NCBI GenBank assembly: GCA_965232595.1
Contig: OZ246983.1
Coordinates: 558,001-622,000 of the forward strand
From: SZUA-309 sp965232595
GTDB lineage: Bacteria; Pseudomonadota; Gammaproteobacteria; Pseudomonadales; Azotimanducaceae
Length of the DNA: 64,000 nucleotides
Direction: 5' to 3'
Shown here: one piece after another, positions 42,734-53,295 of the stretch
Layout of the letters: every line of letters starts with the position of its first letter
How positions within the stretch are numbered: position 1 is the stretch's first letter
Made by a program: the position numbers and the translations under genes
Notes under the pieces: generated by a model
Databases searched by the model: none
What the model saw: the letters and a program-made list of their open reading frames with translations, nothing else
What the model was told of the DNA's origin: nothing

Positions 42734-43360
42734 TCAGCTGGGCCGGGTCAGCAGGGTGGCCACCGCATTGGCATGGGCATCGATGAACTCGTCGGTGAAC
42801 GGATCTTCGCCGGTCAGCTGCCGGCACTCGGGTGCCATGGCGTACACCGCAGCGCTGCCGACCAGTGCGTAATAGAACTGCACCACCGAGACGCCGGGAA
42901 TCGTGCCCTCCTTCGAACCCTGCTCGTGCAGCTCGGCCACCAGCCGGTAGAAGTTCTGCACGTACTCCTCGATGATCCAGCCGAGCCGCCAGCTGTCCGA
43001 GCGGCCCTCGTCGAACATGATGCGGGTGATCTCCGGCTGAGCCGCGGAGGCGCGGATGAACTGGCGAATCAGAAAGCGGATCCGCTCGCCCGGCTCGATA
43101 TCCCGGGCCTGGCTCATCGCCGGCCCCATGACGCCGGTCATACCGCCGAAGAGCTCTACTACGCAGGCCTTCCAGAACTCTTCTTTACTGCCGAAGTGGT
43201 AGGTGATCAGGTTCCGCTGCACGCCGGCGGCGGTCTGCACCTGTCTCGTGCTCGTGGCCTCATAGCCGTTTTCCGAAAAGAGCTGGATCCCGGCTTCAAT
43301 GAGCTTCTGCCGGGTGACTTCCGATTTCCGGGCTAAGGTGCTGGCTGCTGTTGCGGACAT
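42734..43360 (-). CDS. TetR/AcrR family transcriptional regulator
   Basis: 208 residues from the ATG at 43360. The DNA-binding domain reads VTRQKLIEAGIQLFSENGYE, ATSTRQVQTAAGVQRNLITY and HFGSKEEFWKACV, followed by a helical ligand-binding domain. The frame is open to 43690, but that part lies antisense to the divergent DUF1330 gene. Two palindromes in the 81-base divergent gap (43373-43419) are its likely operators. It probably represses both its own operon (FAH, monooxygenase) and the DUF1330/VOC pair until an aromatic inducer binds. Confidence 0.88.
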   Translation of the reverse strand: MSATAASTLARKSEVTRQKLIEAGIQLFSENGYEATSTRQVQTAAGVQRNLITYHFGSKEEFWKACVVELFGGMTGVMGPAMSQARDIEPGERIRFLIRQFIRASAAQPEITRIMFDEGRSDSWRLGWIIEEYVQNFYRLVAELHEQGSKEGTIPGVSVVQFYYALVGSAAVYAMAPECRQLTGEDPFTDEFIDAHANAVATLLTRPS

Positions 43361-43372
43361 CTGAATCCAATA

Positions 43373-43388
43373 TTTGACAGTTGGCAAA
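43373..43388. promoter_or_regulatory. TetR operator candidate 1
   Basis: TTTGACAGTTGGCAAA is a near-perfect palindrome (TTTG-CA--TG-CAAA) lying 13 bases before the TetR gene's start codon. It shares the TTTG(A/T)C half-site with the second candidate 30 bases away (centre to centre). Confidence 0.6.
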
Positions 43389-43402
43389 CAATATATGATA
43401 GT

Positions 43403-43419
43403 TTTGTCCATCTGACAAA
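43403..43419. promoter_or_regulatory. TetR operator candidate 2
   Basis: TTTGTCCATCTGACAAA has perfect 6-bp arms TTTGTC and GACAAA. It lies 23 bases before the DUF1330 gene's ATG. With candidate 1 it also forms a wider inverted repeat: AATATTTGACAG near 43369 and CTGACAAATATT near 43411. Both sites sit in the divergent gap and could control both transcripts. Confidence 0.6.
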
Positions 43420-43441
43420 TATTAGATCCAAGGAGCCGCGC

Positions 43442-43729
43442 ATGACTGCCTACTTCATCGCCCATGTGAACGTGAACGATAGGGATGCCTTCCGGGAGTA
43501 CGAACGTGGCGTTCTGCAGACCATCAAGCCATTCAGCGGCCGGGTGCTGAGCGCGGCGCCGGCGACCCGTCTCGATGGCGCCGAGGCGAAGAATCACAAC
43601 GCGATCATCAGCTTTCCATCGGCCGAAGATGCGCAAGGCTGGTGGGACTCCGCCGACTATCAGGCGATCATCCCGATCCGGCACGAGCACGCGCCGGGCG
43701 CGGACGCCATGATCGTGCCCGGCCTGTAG
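43442..43729 (+). CDS. DUF1330 family protein
   Basis: 95 residues. AYFIAHVNVNDRDAFREYER at the start, GRVLSAAPATRLDG and IISFPSAEDAQGWWDSADYQ are DUF1330 hallmarks, and the family has a ferredoxin-like dimeric alpha-beta barrel fold. No enzymatic role is established. CAAGGAG precedes the ATG. It is the first gene after the TetR operators, and the VOC dioxygenase-like gene starts 9 bases after its stop, so the two form an operon. Confidence 0.88.
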   Translation: MTAYFIAHVNVNDRDAFREYERGVLQTIKPFSGRVLSAAPATRLDGAEAKNHNAIISFPSAEDAQGWWDSADYQAIIPIRHEHAPGADAMIVPGL

Positions 43730-43738
43730 CGGGAGCGC

Positions 43739-44407
43739 ATGATGAGTGAAGCCACCTCTCCGGCCGCCGCTGAAACGGTCAGCCCCTCACCCACCAAGTT
43801 TGCCCACCTGGTGCTGAACGCCCGGGACTTCGATGCCGAGATGGCGTTTTACAAGACGCTTCTGAACGCCCGCGTCGTCCACGAAACGCCCATGATCGTC
43901 TTCCTCAGCTACGACGACGAGCACCACCGCCTGGCCATCGCCAGACGACCGGGCCTGCTGCCGAAGATCCGCAACATGGCCGGCGTGGATCACCACGCCT
44001 ACACCTACGCCAGCCTCGAAGACCTGCTCAACACCTGGCAACGGATGAAGGCGGCAGGTCACGAGCCGGTCTGGTGCACCCACCACGGAGGCACCATCTC
44101 CATCTACTACAGGGATCCGGACGGCAACGTGGTGGAAACTCAGGTGGACGTGTTCGACTCCATCGAGGAGACCAACGCTTACCTCCTCGGCGACGACTTT
44201 CAGAGCAATCCCATCGGCGTCGACTTCGACCCGGAGGAGCTCTGGCAGCGGCTGCAGTCCGGAGAGCCCTGGGAGACGTTGAAATTGCGCACGCCGAGCG
44301 GCCCGCGGGACCCGGCCACCATTCCGCGCGACTACATGGGCTGGTTCAACTGGATGATGTTACGGGTGTTGCGGTTGCTGCCTGGCGGTCCGCCCAGGCC
44401 AAATTAG
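43739..44407 (+). CDS. VOC family extradiol-dioxygenase-like protein
   Basis: 222 residues; the VOC core covers about residues 18-145. Metal-ligand candidates are the histidine of FAHLVLNARDF, the histidine of GVDHHAYTYAS and the glutamate of GNVVETQVDVF, the 2-His-1-Glu pattern of type I extradiol dioxygenases. YYRDPDGNVVE is the usual terminal motif. It may cleave a catechol-type product of the neighbouring ring hydroxylase. The C-terminal 75 residues (SIEETNAYLLGDDFQSNPIG) are outside the core. Same operon as DUF1330. Confidence 0.82.
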   Translation: MMSEATSPAAAETVSPSPTKFAHLVLNARDFDAEMAFYKTLLNARVVHETPMIVFLSYDDEHHRLAIARRPGLLPKIRNMAGVDHHAYTYASLEDLLNTWQRMKAAGHEPVWCTHHGGTISIYYRDPDGNVVETQVDVFDSIEETNAYLLGDDFQSNPIGVDFDPEELWQRLQSGEPWETLKLRTPSGPRDPATIPRDYMGWFNWMMLRVLRLLPGGPPRPN

Positions 44408-44452
44408 CACCAGCCACCTGCAACCGGTCATACATCTGCAGACGACGCGGGC

Positions 44453-45772
44453 TCAGGCTCTCGCCTCGATCTGCGCCCTGAGCGCCTGCTGCTCCGCCCG
44501 CCCAATGGGGAATCGCCACATGATGATGGCCACGGCCAGCGTCACCAGGGTCGGTGATCCAGCGACCACGATGCGCACCGCGTCCAGCGTCGTCTGAGCG
44601 TTCTCGCCGGCCGGATCGAAGCCGACCCAGTCGAGCACCGGATAGATGATGCCCACCGCCAATGCCGCGCCCACTTTGCTGGTGAGGGTCAGCATGGAGT
44701 AGTAGAGCGCCGAACGGTCTGCGCCCACGTTGACCCGGTCCTGATCAATGACGTCGGCCATGATCGAGCGCATGAGCAGGTCCTTGGCGCCGAAGTTCAC
44801 CCCCACCAGCACGTAGATCCAGAACACCCACCAGAAGCTGCTGTCCGGCACCACGAAGAAAAGGCCCGTGGCGATCGTCGATTGCAGCGCGCCCAGGCAC
44901 AACGTCTGGTGCTTGCCGAGCCGGCCGCTCAGCCAGACGAACAGTGGTACGAACAGCAGGCCGGTGACGAAGATGAGCACCAGGAACAGGCTCGCTGCCT
45001 GCGGCAGCTTCAGCACCTGGATGATGAAGAAGAAGTGCACGGCGCCATTGATTCCGCCCTGCAGGCCCATGAGCAGGTCCGCGAGCAGCAAGCGACGCAA
45101 CGCCCGGTTGTCGACGATCGAGCGCCATGCCGTCTTCCAGGGCAGGTTCACCGGCGAGCGCTGGGCCGGCTCACCGGTGCTGAATACGGCAAGGGCGAAA
45201 AGCACCGGCAGCGCAAACAGAATGAGCCAGCCCATAGCGGCACTGCGCAGGCGCATGCCGCCTTCCGGTTGCAAGTAATCCATCAGTGCCGGCAGCGAGA
45301 GCACGGCCACCGCACCGAGCAACCCGAACAGCTGCAGCGCCCCCATGATTCGGGTGCGCTGGTCGTAGTCGCCGGACAGCTCGCTGGCCCAGGCCGTGTG
45401 GGCGATGGCGAGCAGGGTCCAGCCGACATAGAGCACCAGGAGCGAGAGGAGCAGTCCCGTCTCGCTTGCCGGATCGTCCGGGAAGAACACACCGTAGGCG
45501 CCGACGAGCAGAATGGGCACGCCCACGACGATGGCCGGTCGGCGCCGGCCCCAGCGTGTGCGGACACGATCGCCCAGGATCCCGAATACCGGGTCCGTGA
45601 ACACGTCGAAGAACCGGGCGACCATGAATATGGCGCCCACCGCGGTCAGGCTGATGCCGAGCTCCGCGTAGAGCGGCGGCAGAATCGCGATGATGGGCAG
45701 GCCGAGCGCCGCCAACGCGAACGCGGGTGACGCGAAGACCGCGATCCGGACCGGGTTCAGCTGCTCAGCCAC
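44453..45772 (-). CDS. MFS transporter, GPH/MelB-type sugar:cation symporter family
   Basis: 439 residues with about 12 membrane helices. FFDVFTDPVFGILGDRVRTRWGRRRPAIV is the glycoside-pentoside-hexuronide signature (DP...GxxxDRxRTRWGRRRP), here cited by its key residues. YSMLTLTSKVGAALAVGI near the C-terminal half also fits. Such carriers import sugars or glycosides with Na+ or H+; the marine members often take other substrates. It is oriented toward the aromatic cluster and is preceded by a VOC gene 31 bases upstream on the same strand, likely cotranscribed. Confidence 0.88.
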   Translation of the reverse strand: MAEQLNPVRIAVFASPAFALAALGLPIIAILPPLYAELGISLTAVGAIFMVARFFDVFTDPVFGILGDRVRTRWGRRRPAIVVGVPILLVGAYGVFFPDDPASETGLLLSLLVLYVGWTLLAIAHTAWASELSGDYDQRTRIMGALQLFGLLGAVAVLSLPALMDYLQPEGGMRLRSAAMGWLILFALPVLFALAVFSTGEPAQRSPVNLPWKTAWRSIVDNRALRRLLLADLLMGLQGGINGAVHFFFIIQVLKLPQAASLFLVLIFVTGLLFVPLFVWLSGRLGKHQTLCLGALQSTIATGLFFVVPDSSFWWVFWIYVLVGVNFGAKDLLMRSIMADVIDQDRVNVGADRSALYYSMLTLTSKVGAALAVGIIYPVLDWVGFDPAGENAQTTLDAVRIVVAGSPTLVTLAVAIIMWRFPIGRAEQQALRAQIEARA

Positions 45773-45803
45773 TCAGTTTCGAGCCCTTAGGCTGATCAGA
45801 CGC

Positions 45804-46346
45804 TCAAAGCGCCGTCTGCGGCTCCACGCCCAGATCGTCCTCGTTCATCTCCCGGGTCCAGGCGGCGAACTCGAGCATGATGCCGTCCGGGTCGGTGAAG
45901 TAGATGGAGCGGACGAAGGTGGTCGGCGTGATCTCCATGCTGGCCTGGGTCTCCGAGTCGTCGTGATTGACCACCGGGGTCACCTGAATGCCGGCGGCCT
46001 CGAGCTTCTTCTGATACTCCTCGATCTTCTCCTCCGGCACGTCGAAGGCCAGATGGTTCATCGATGCGTGCGCCGTTGCCAGCGAGCCCTGACCCACCAT
46101 GTTCGCCGGGTGGGTGACGCCGGGCTGCGCCTCCGGCGCATCTGGAAACCAGAAGAACGCCAGGGAATCACCGTTCCCCGCGTCGAAGAAAAAGTGCTGG
46201 CCCGAGCCGTAGGGCAGCTCGATGGTTTTGGTCAGGGGCATGCCGAGCACGCCGGAGTAGAACTCCACCGTTTTCTTCATGTCCTTGCAGACCAGCGCCA
46301 GGTGGTTGAAACCCCGGAACTCGAACTTCTCGTTTTTAGCGGTCAT
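45804..46346 (-). CDS. VOC family protein
   Basis: 180 residues from the ATG at 46346 (GGAGGG upstream); the longer frame to 46517 runs antisense into the next gene. Two modules: FNHLALVCKDMKKTVEFYSG with the first metal histidine, and MNHLAFDVPEEKIEEYQKKL with a second histidine, ending YFTDPDGIMLEFAAW with a glutamate. This is a complete VOC metal site. It could be a dioxygenase, epimerase or glyoxalase. Likely in one transcript with the MFS gene. Confidence 0.85.
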   Translation of the reverse strand: MTAKNEKFEFRGFNHLALVCKDMKKTVEFYSGVLGMPLTKTIELPYGSGQHFFFDAGNGDSLAFFWFPDAPEAQPGVTHPANMVGQGSLATAHASMNHLAFDVPEEKIEEYQKKLEAAGIQVTPVVNHDDSETQASMEITPTTFVRSIYFTDPDGIMLEFAAWTREMNEDDLGVEPQTAL

Positions 46347-46416
46347 GCCGCCCTCCGTGTGCCGTTGCCTATGCGAGCCATGATAGCCTGAGCGACAGGG
46401 GAATCGGGAACTCACC

Positions 46417-48135
46417 ATGCTTCGGAACCAGATCCAGGCCGCCCATCTGCTGGCTGCCTTGGGGCTTGCCCTGTCAGCGCTGCCGGCGGCTGCCGAGACG
46501 TGTGAGCGCGGCGCCAAAGGCGAGGAGCAGCTGCTGTTCGGCGATCTGCACGTGCATACCGCCTACTCGCTGGACGCCTACGCCTTCGGCACCCTGGCCA
46601 CCCCGCGTGATGCCTACGCCTTCGCCCGCGGCCAGCCGCTCCGGCTCGACAACGGCCAGATCATCGGCCTGGACCGACCGCTCGACTTCGCTGCGGTCAC
46701 CGACCATGCGGAAACCTGGGAAGTCACCTGGACCTGCACGGACCCGACCTACGCGGACGCCCCCTATTGCGCCGGCATGCGCAAAGAGCGCGCCGCCGGC
46801 AACGGCCGGGGCATATTCACCAACTACCTGCTGCCCGTGGTGACCCGGGAGCCACCGGTGCATGCGCCCTTCTGCGACAGGCTCGACTGCGAGGCCGCCA
46901 CCCGCAGCCAGTGGCGGCGGATCCAGGAAGCCGCCAATCAGGCCAACGACCCCTGCGAGTTCACCGCCCTGATCGGCTACGAGTGGACGGCCTCGCCGAA
47001 CGGCCGGCACTGGCACCGCAACGTGATCTTCCGCTCCGAGACCGTGCCCGAACGACCCTTCGACTACATAACCTACCCGAGCGTTGCGAAGCTCTGGACC
47101 GCACTGGCTGAAAACTGCCGACCGGAAGACGGCTGCGACGCGGTGGCCATCCCGCACAACATCAACTGGACCGATGGCGGCACCTTCGACATCGAGAACG
47201 AATCGGCTGAGATCTCTGCCCTGCGCAGCCGCTACGAAACCCTGGCGGAGATGCACCAGGAGAAAGGCAACAGCGAGTGCCTGCCGGAAACCCGGGACGG
47301 GGATCGCGCCGACTGCGGCTTCGAGCTGGTGGAGGTGAACGGCGCCAAGGTGCGCATGCTAGGGCCTCCGAAAGACCTGGACGCCGAGTGGCGAGCCATG
47401 CGCAAGGGTTACTACCGCACCCTGCTCGGTCGCGGCCTGGTGGCCTGGGAGGACTCGGATCAGACGCTGAACCCGCTCAAGCTCGGCGCCATCGGCTCTA
47501 CCGACGGCCACTTTGCCGCCGCCGGCTTCACCGAAGAGGAAGACTTCCCCGGTGGCGTCACCGCCATCTGGCTGGGCCCGGAGGCGACGCTGGCCAACCC
47601 GCTCTACAACCCGGGAGGCCTGGTGGCGGTCTGGGCGCCGGAGAACACCCGCTCCGCTGTGTTCGACGCCCTGCAGAACCGCAGCGCCTACGCCACCAGC
47701 GGCACCCGGATCCGCCTCAAGTTCGGGACCACGGACAAAAACGCCTGCAACAGTGAGGACATCGAGTTCCGAACACCCATGGGCGGGACGGCAACCGGCG
47801 GCGAGCGCACCTTCACCGTGCAGGCCGCCATGGACAGAACGCCGTTGGCCGCCATCGACATCGTTAAGGGTTACCTGCAGGACGGCGAAGCCAGAGAGCA
47901 GGTGGAGCGCGTCGCTGAGTTCGAAACAGGACAGGCCACGGCCTGCGTTACCTGGACGGACCCGAGCCCGGACACCAGCCCAGCCTACTGGTACGCCCGG
48001 GTGACCGAGCAGCCGAGCAAACGCTGGTCGAAGCACCTCTGCGAGCGCCTCGATCTCTGCGAAAAGTACCCGGACGCAGATCGGATGATCGAAGAGCGGG
48101 CCTGGAGCTCGCCGGTCTGGCACCTGCCGGAATGA
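46417..48135 (+). CDS. DUF3604 family exported protein
   Basis: 572 residues with signal peptide (AAHLLAALGLALSALPAAAE). LLFGDLHVHTAYSLDAYAFG supplies the HxH metal motif and DFAAVTDHAETWE the DH motif of a PHP-like amidohydrolase fold; IGSTDGHFAAAGF and ALIGYEWTASPNGRHWHRNV (in part) are further DUF3604 blocks. These are predicted secreted metal hydrolases of unknown substrate, common in marine bacteria. Cysteine-rich spots suggest disulfides. It is followed by an alpha/beta hydrolase 22 bases later. Confidence 0.88.
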   Translation: MLRNQIQAAHLLAALGLALSALPAAAETCERGAKGEEQLLFGDLHVHTAYSLDAYAFGTLATPRDAYAFARGQPLRLDNGQIIGLDRPLDFAAVTDHAETWEVTWTCTDPTYADAPYCAGMRKERAAGNGRGIFTNYLLPVVTREPPVHAPFCDRLDCEAATRSQWRRIQEAANQANDPCEFTALIGYEWTASPNGRHWHRNVIFRSETVPERPFDYITYPSVAKLWTALAENCRPEDGCDAVAIPHNINWTDGGTFDIENESAEISALRSRYETLAEMHQEKGNSECLPETRDGDRADCGFELVEVNGAKVRMLGPPKDLDAEWRAMRKGYYRTLLGRGLVAWEDSDQTLNPLKLGAIGSTDGHFAAAGFTEEEDFPGGVTAIWLGPEATLANPLYNPGGLVAVWAPENTRSAVFDALQNRSAYATSGTRIRLKFGTTDKNACNSEDIEFRTPMGGTATGGERTFTVQAAMDRTPLAAIDIVKGYLQDGEAREQVERVAEFETGQATACVTWTDPSPDTSPAYWYARVTEQPSKRWSKHLCERLDLCEKYPDADRMIEERAWSSPVWHLPE

Positions 48136-48157
48136 CGCACAGCAAACGGAAATCCCT

Positions 48158-49276
48158 ATGAGCGCGATCGAACGGGAGTTTGTCTCCCTCACCTCCGCCA
48201 CCAGCGCCCGGAACGGCGCCGGCTTCATGCCCTGCCAGGGCCTTTACCACCGCCCGAGAGGTGAGCGCCCCAAGGTTGCCTTTATCGCCACCCACTACAA
48301 CGTGGATTTCTCCGAGCACTACCTGGGCCCGTACATGGCCGAGCGCGGTTACGGCTACCTGGGCTGGAACACGCGCTTTCGAGGCAACGAAGCGTTTTTC
48401 ATCCTCGAGCATGCGCTGATCGACATTGGCGCCGGCGTGCGCTGGCTGCGCGAGGAGGCGGGCGTGGAAACCGTGGTGCTGATCGGCAACTCCGGCGGCG
48501 GCTCGCTGATGGGGGCTTATCAGTCCCAGGCCTCGGAACCGAACATCACCGCCACCCGCGGCCTGCGGCTGCCGGACGCGGTAAACGAGCTGCCCGCCTG
48601 TGACTACTACGTGTCGTTGAACGCCCACGCCGGGCGCCCAGAGGTGCTCACCGCCTGGATGGACCCGGCGGTGACGGACGAGAAAGATCCCACCGCCACC
48701 GACTGGGACCTGTCCATGTTCAATCCGGACAACGGCCCGCCCTACTCCGAGGCCTTTATCGAGCGCTATCGGGCGGCGCAGACGGCGCGCAATGATCGCA
48801 TCACCGACTGGTGCATCAGCGAGCTCGAGCGGCTCGGTGACGAGGGCCATTTCGACCGGGCCTTCAATATGTTCCGCACCTGGGCAGACCCGCGCCTGAT
48901 GGACGGCGAGCTCGATCCGTCAGACCGCCCCGTGGGCCAATGTTACGCCGGCGATCCGAAGACGGCCAACTACTCGCCACGCGGCATCGGCCTCACCAAC
49001 ACCTGCCGCACCTGGCTCTCCATGTGGAGCCTGAAGGAATCGCAATGCCGCGGCGCGCCGCACCTGGGCAGAATCCGGGTGCCGTCGCTGGTGATTCAGT
49101 CCATGGCTGATACGGGCGTGTTTCCGAGCGATGCGCACGCCATCCACGACGCGCTGGCCGCCGAGGACAAACGGCTGGAGTTCATGGCCGGCGATCACTA
49201 CCTGACGGAGCCGGACGGCGCACGGGACGAGGTGGCCGACCGGATCAGCGGCTGGCTGGACGGTTACGGCCTGTAG
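48158..49276 (+). CDS. Alpha/beta hydrolase family protein
   Basis: 372 residues. VAFIATHYNVDFSEHYLGPY is an early strand-helix region, VVLIGNSGGGSLMGAYQ is the nucleophile elbow (GNSGGG), VPSLVIQSMADTGVFPSD the acid strand and FMAGDHYLTEP the histidine loop. No signal peptide, so cytoplasmic. It probably acts on an ester or thioester. It is the second gene of the unit with DUF3604. Substrate unknown. Confidence 0.85.
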   Translation: MSAIEREFVSLTSATSARNGAGFMPCQGLYHRPRGERPKVAFIATHYNVDFSEHYLGPYMAERGYGYLGWNTRFRGNEAFFILEHALIDIGAGVRWLREEAGVETVVLIGNSGGGSLMGAYQSQASEPNITATRGLRLPDAVNELPACDYYVSLNAHAGRPEVLTAWMDPAVTDEKDPTATDWDLSMFNPDNGPPYSEAFIERYRAAQTARNDRITDWCISELERLGDEGHFDRAFNMFRTWADPRLMDGELDPSDRPVGQCYAGDPKTANYSPRGIGLTNTCRTWLSMWSLKESQCRGAPHLGRIRVPSLVIQSMADTGVFPSDAHAIHDALAAEDKRLEFMAGDHYLTEPDGARDEVADRISGWLDGYGL

Positions 49277-49303
49277 CCCCCCGGCAACCGATCCGACCGG
49301 TAT

Positions 49304-49334
49304 TTGACCTTCCAGTAGCTGGAAGGTCTAGAAT
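49304..49334 (+). promoter_or_regulatory. CueR-type promoter of copA
   Basis: TTGACC (49304-49309) and TAGAAT (49329-49334) are separated by 19 bases, the long spacer diagnostic of MerR-family promoters. A perfect palindrome with arms ACCTTCCAG and CTGGAAGGT (49307-49327, three-base centre) fills the spacer, matching the copper-responsive CueR operator type. The cueR-like gene lies downstream of copA. Confidence 0.9.
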
Positions 49335-49362
49335 TCCGGGTAAACGTCGCCAGAAACCAACC

Positions 49363-51690
<2,328 letters not shown>

Positions 51691-51705
51691 CCAACGGATT
51701 GCCCG

Positions 51706-52104
51706 ATGAACATCAGCACCGCAGCAGAACTGACCGGACTGCCCGCCAAAACCATCCGCTACTACGAGGAGATCGGCCTGATCGAGCCGGCCAGAAGCGA
51801 GAATGGCTACCGCCGCTACGAGTCAGAGCACGTGCACCGGCTCGCCTTCGTGCAGCGGGCGCGCAGCCTTGGCTTCGGCATCGATGAGTGCCGTGGGCTG
51901 CTGTCGCTCTACGATGACAAGCACCGGGCCAGCAGCGACGTAAAGCGTGTCGCCCAGGAGAAGATCGTGGAGATCGACAAGAAGGTGGAGGAGCTGACCG
52001 CCATGCGGGCAACCCTTGCGCACCTGGCGGACAACTGCCACGGCGACGGTCGCCCCGACTGCCCGATCCTGGACGACCTGGCGGCCGGGCTGCCCGACGC
52101 CTGA
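51706..52104 (+). CDS. cueR: Cu(I)-responsive MerR-family regulator
   Basis: 132 residues. The winged helix reads NISTAAELTGLPAKTIRYYE and GYRRYESEHVHRLAFVQRAR, followed by the long dimerisation helix. Metal-site cysteines C111 and C119 (CHGDGRPDC) have the CueR spacing of seven residues. With the 19-base-spacer palindrome before copA this strongly indicates copper (or gold/silver) sensing. It is cotranscribed with copA. Confidence 0.92.
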   Translation: MNISTAAELTGLPAKTIRYYEEIGLIEPARSENGYRRYESEHVHRLAFVQRARSLGFGIDECRGLLSLYDDKHRASSDVKRVAQEKIVEIDKKVEELTAMRATLAHLADNCHGDGRPDCPILDDLAAGLPDA

Positions 52105-52110
52105 GCCCTG

Positions 52111-53106
52111 TCAGTCGATGCTCAGCTGGGAGCGGTGGTAACGCAGCACGATGTCCGGGTCCGGTGAGAGCGGCGTGCTCGTGTCTTCCTTGCCAGGGTA
52201 GTCCAGCGTCGAGAGCACGTGCCGCATGCTTTCCAGCCGTGCCTTCTTCTTGTCGTTGGCTTTGACGATGATCCAGGGCGCGTAGGAGGTGTGGGTGCGG
52301 CTGAACATCTCGTTTTTGTACTTGGTGTAGAGATCCCAGTTTTCCTGCGCCTCCTCGTCCACCGGCGAGATCTTCCACTGCTTGAGCGGATCCACCCGGC
52401 GCGACTCGAAGCGGTACTCCTGAACCTCCTTGGAGATGGAGAACCAGAACTTCACCAGCTCCAGGTTGTCCTCGTAGAGCATGTGCTCGAACTCCGGCAC
52501 CTGCTGCATGAACACCTTGTACTGAGACTCGGCGCAGAAACCCATAACAGGCTCCACCACGGCCCGGTTGTACCAGCTGCGATCGAAGAAGACGATCTCA
52601 CCCGGGTTCGGCAGCTGCTCCACGTAGCGCTGGAAGTACCACTGGCCTTTCTGCAAATCCGTGGGCTTAGGCAGCGCCACCACCCGCGCGGTTCGCGGGT
52701 TCAGGTGCTCGATGAAGCGGCGGATCGAGCCACCCTTGCCGGCGGCGTCGCGGCCTTCGAAGATGATGGCCACCCGGCGGCCTTCGAGCTGCACGGAACG
52801 CTGCAGCTTCACCAGCTCGATCTGCAGCTTCTCCAGCTCCTGCTCGTAGCGCAGCTTGATCAGCGCTTTGTCGACGTTGACGTTCTTGGTATCGAGCAGC
52901 TGCAGCAGGCCTTTCTTCGAGTTGACTGCCGCCAGATCCTCTTCCGAGAGCATGGCTTTCTTCAGGCTCTTGCCGACCCGCTTCTCTTCCTGGGTCAGGG
53001 CGTTCGGGCCCGCACCCTGGATCGCCGCAACCTTCGCTGCGCTTTTTGCTTTCGCCACGGGCTTGGTCGTTTCTTCCGCCGGCTGCTCGACCGTACTTTC
53101 CGCCAT
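52111..53106 (-). CDS. ppk2: Polyphosphate kinase 2 (PPK2)
   Basis: 331 residues from the ATG at 53106. An Ala/Lys-rich N-terminal tail precedes the kinase core with Walker A GRDAAGKGGSIRRF, lid region and Walker B EIVFFDRSWYNRAVVEP; WIIVKANDKKKARLE is the C-terminal block. PPK2 transfers phosphate between polyphosphate and nucleoside mono- or diphosphates. The tail resembles class I enzymes that act on GDP/ADP. It converges with cueR (6 bases between stops). Confidence 0.92.
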   Translation of the reverse strand: MAESTVEQPAEETTKPVAKAKSAAKVAAIQGAGPNALTQEEKRVGKSLKKAMLSEEDLAAVNSKKGLLQLLDTKNVNVDKALIKLRYEQELEKLQIELVKLQRSVQLEGRRVAIIFEGRDAAGKGGSIRRFIEHLNPRTARVVALPKPTDLQKGQWYFQRYVEQLPNPGEIVFFDRSWYNRAVVEPVMGFCAESQYKVFMQQVPEFEHMLYEDNLELVKFWFSISKEVQEYRFESRRVDPLKQWKISPVDEEAQENWDLYTKYKNEMFSRTHTSYAPWIIVKANDKKKARLESMRHVLSTLDYPGKEDTSTPLSPDPDIVLRYHRSQLSID

Positions 53107-53295
53107 CTCTGTGTCCTCTCCGCTGCTTCTTATCAATCCGTCGCCTGGGCTGACGCCAGCCCTCCCGCAGGGCGCGGGAAATGTGACTTTTTCATGACGA
53201 TTTTACGGCTGGCCCGCAGCCGGCTGGCTGCGTAGTTCCCCGTAGGCAGGTGCGGGTTAGCCGCAGAATGGCGGCGCGATCAGGTGATCAGGGTC

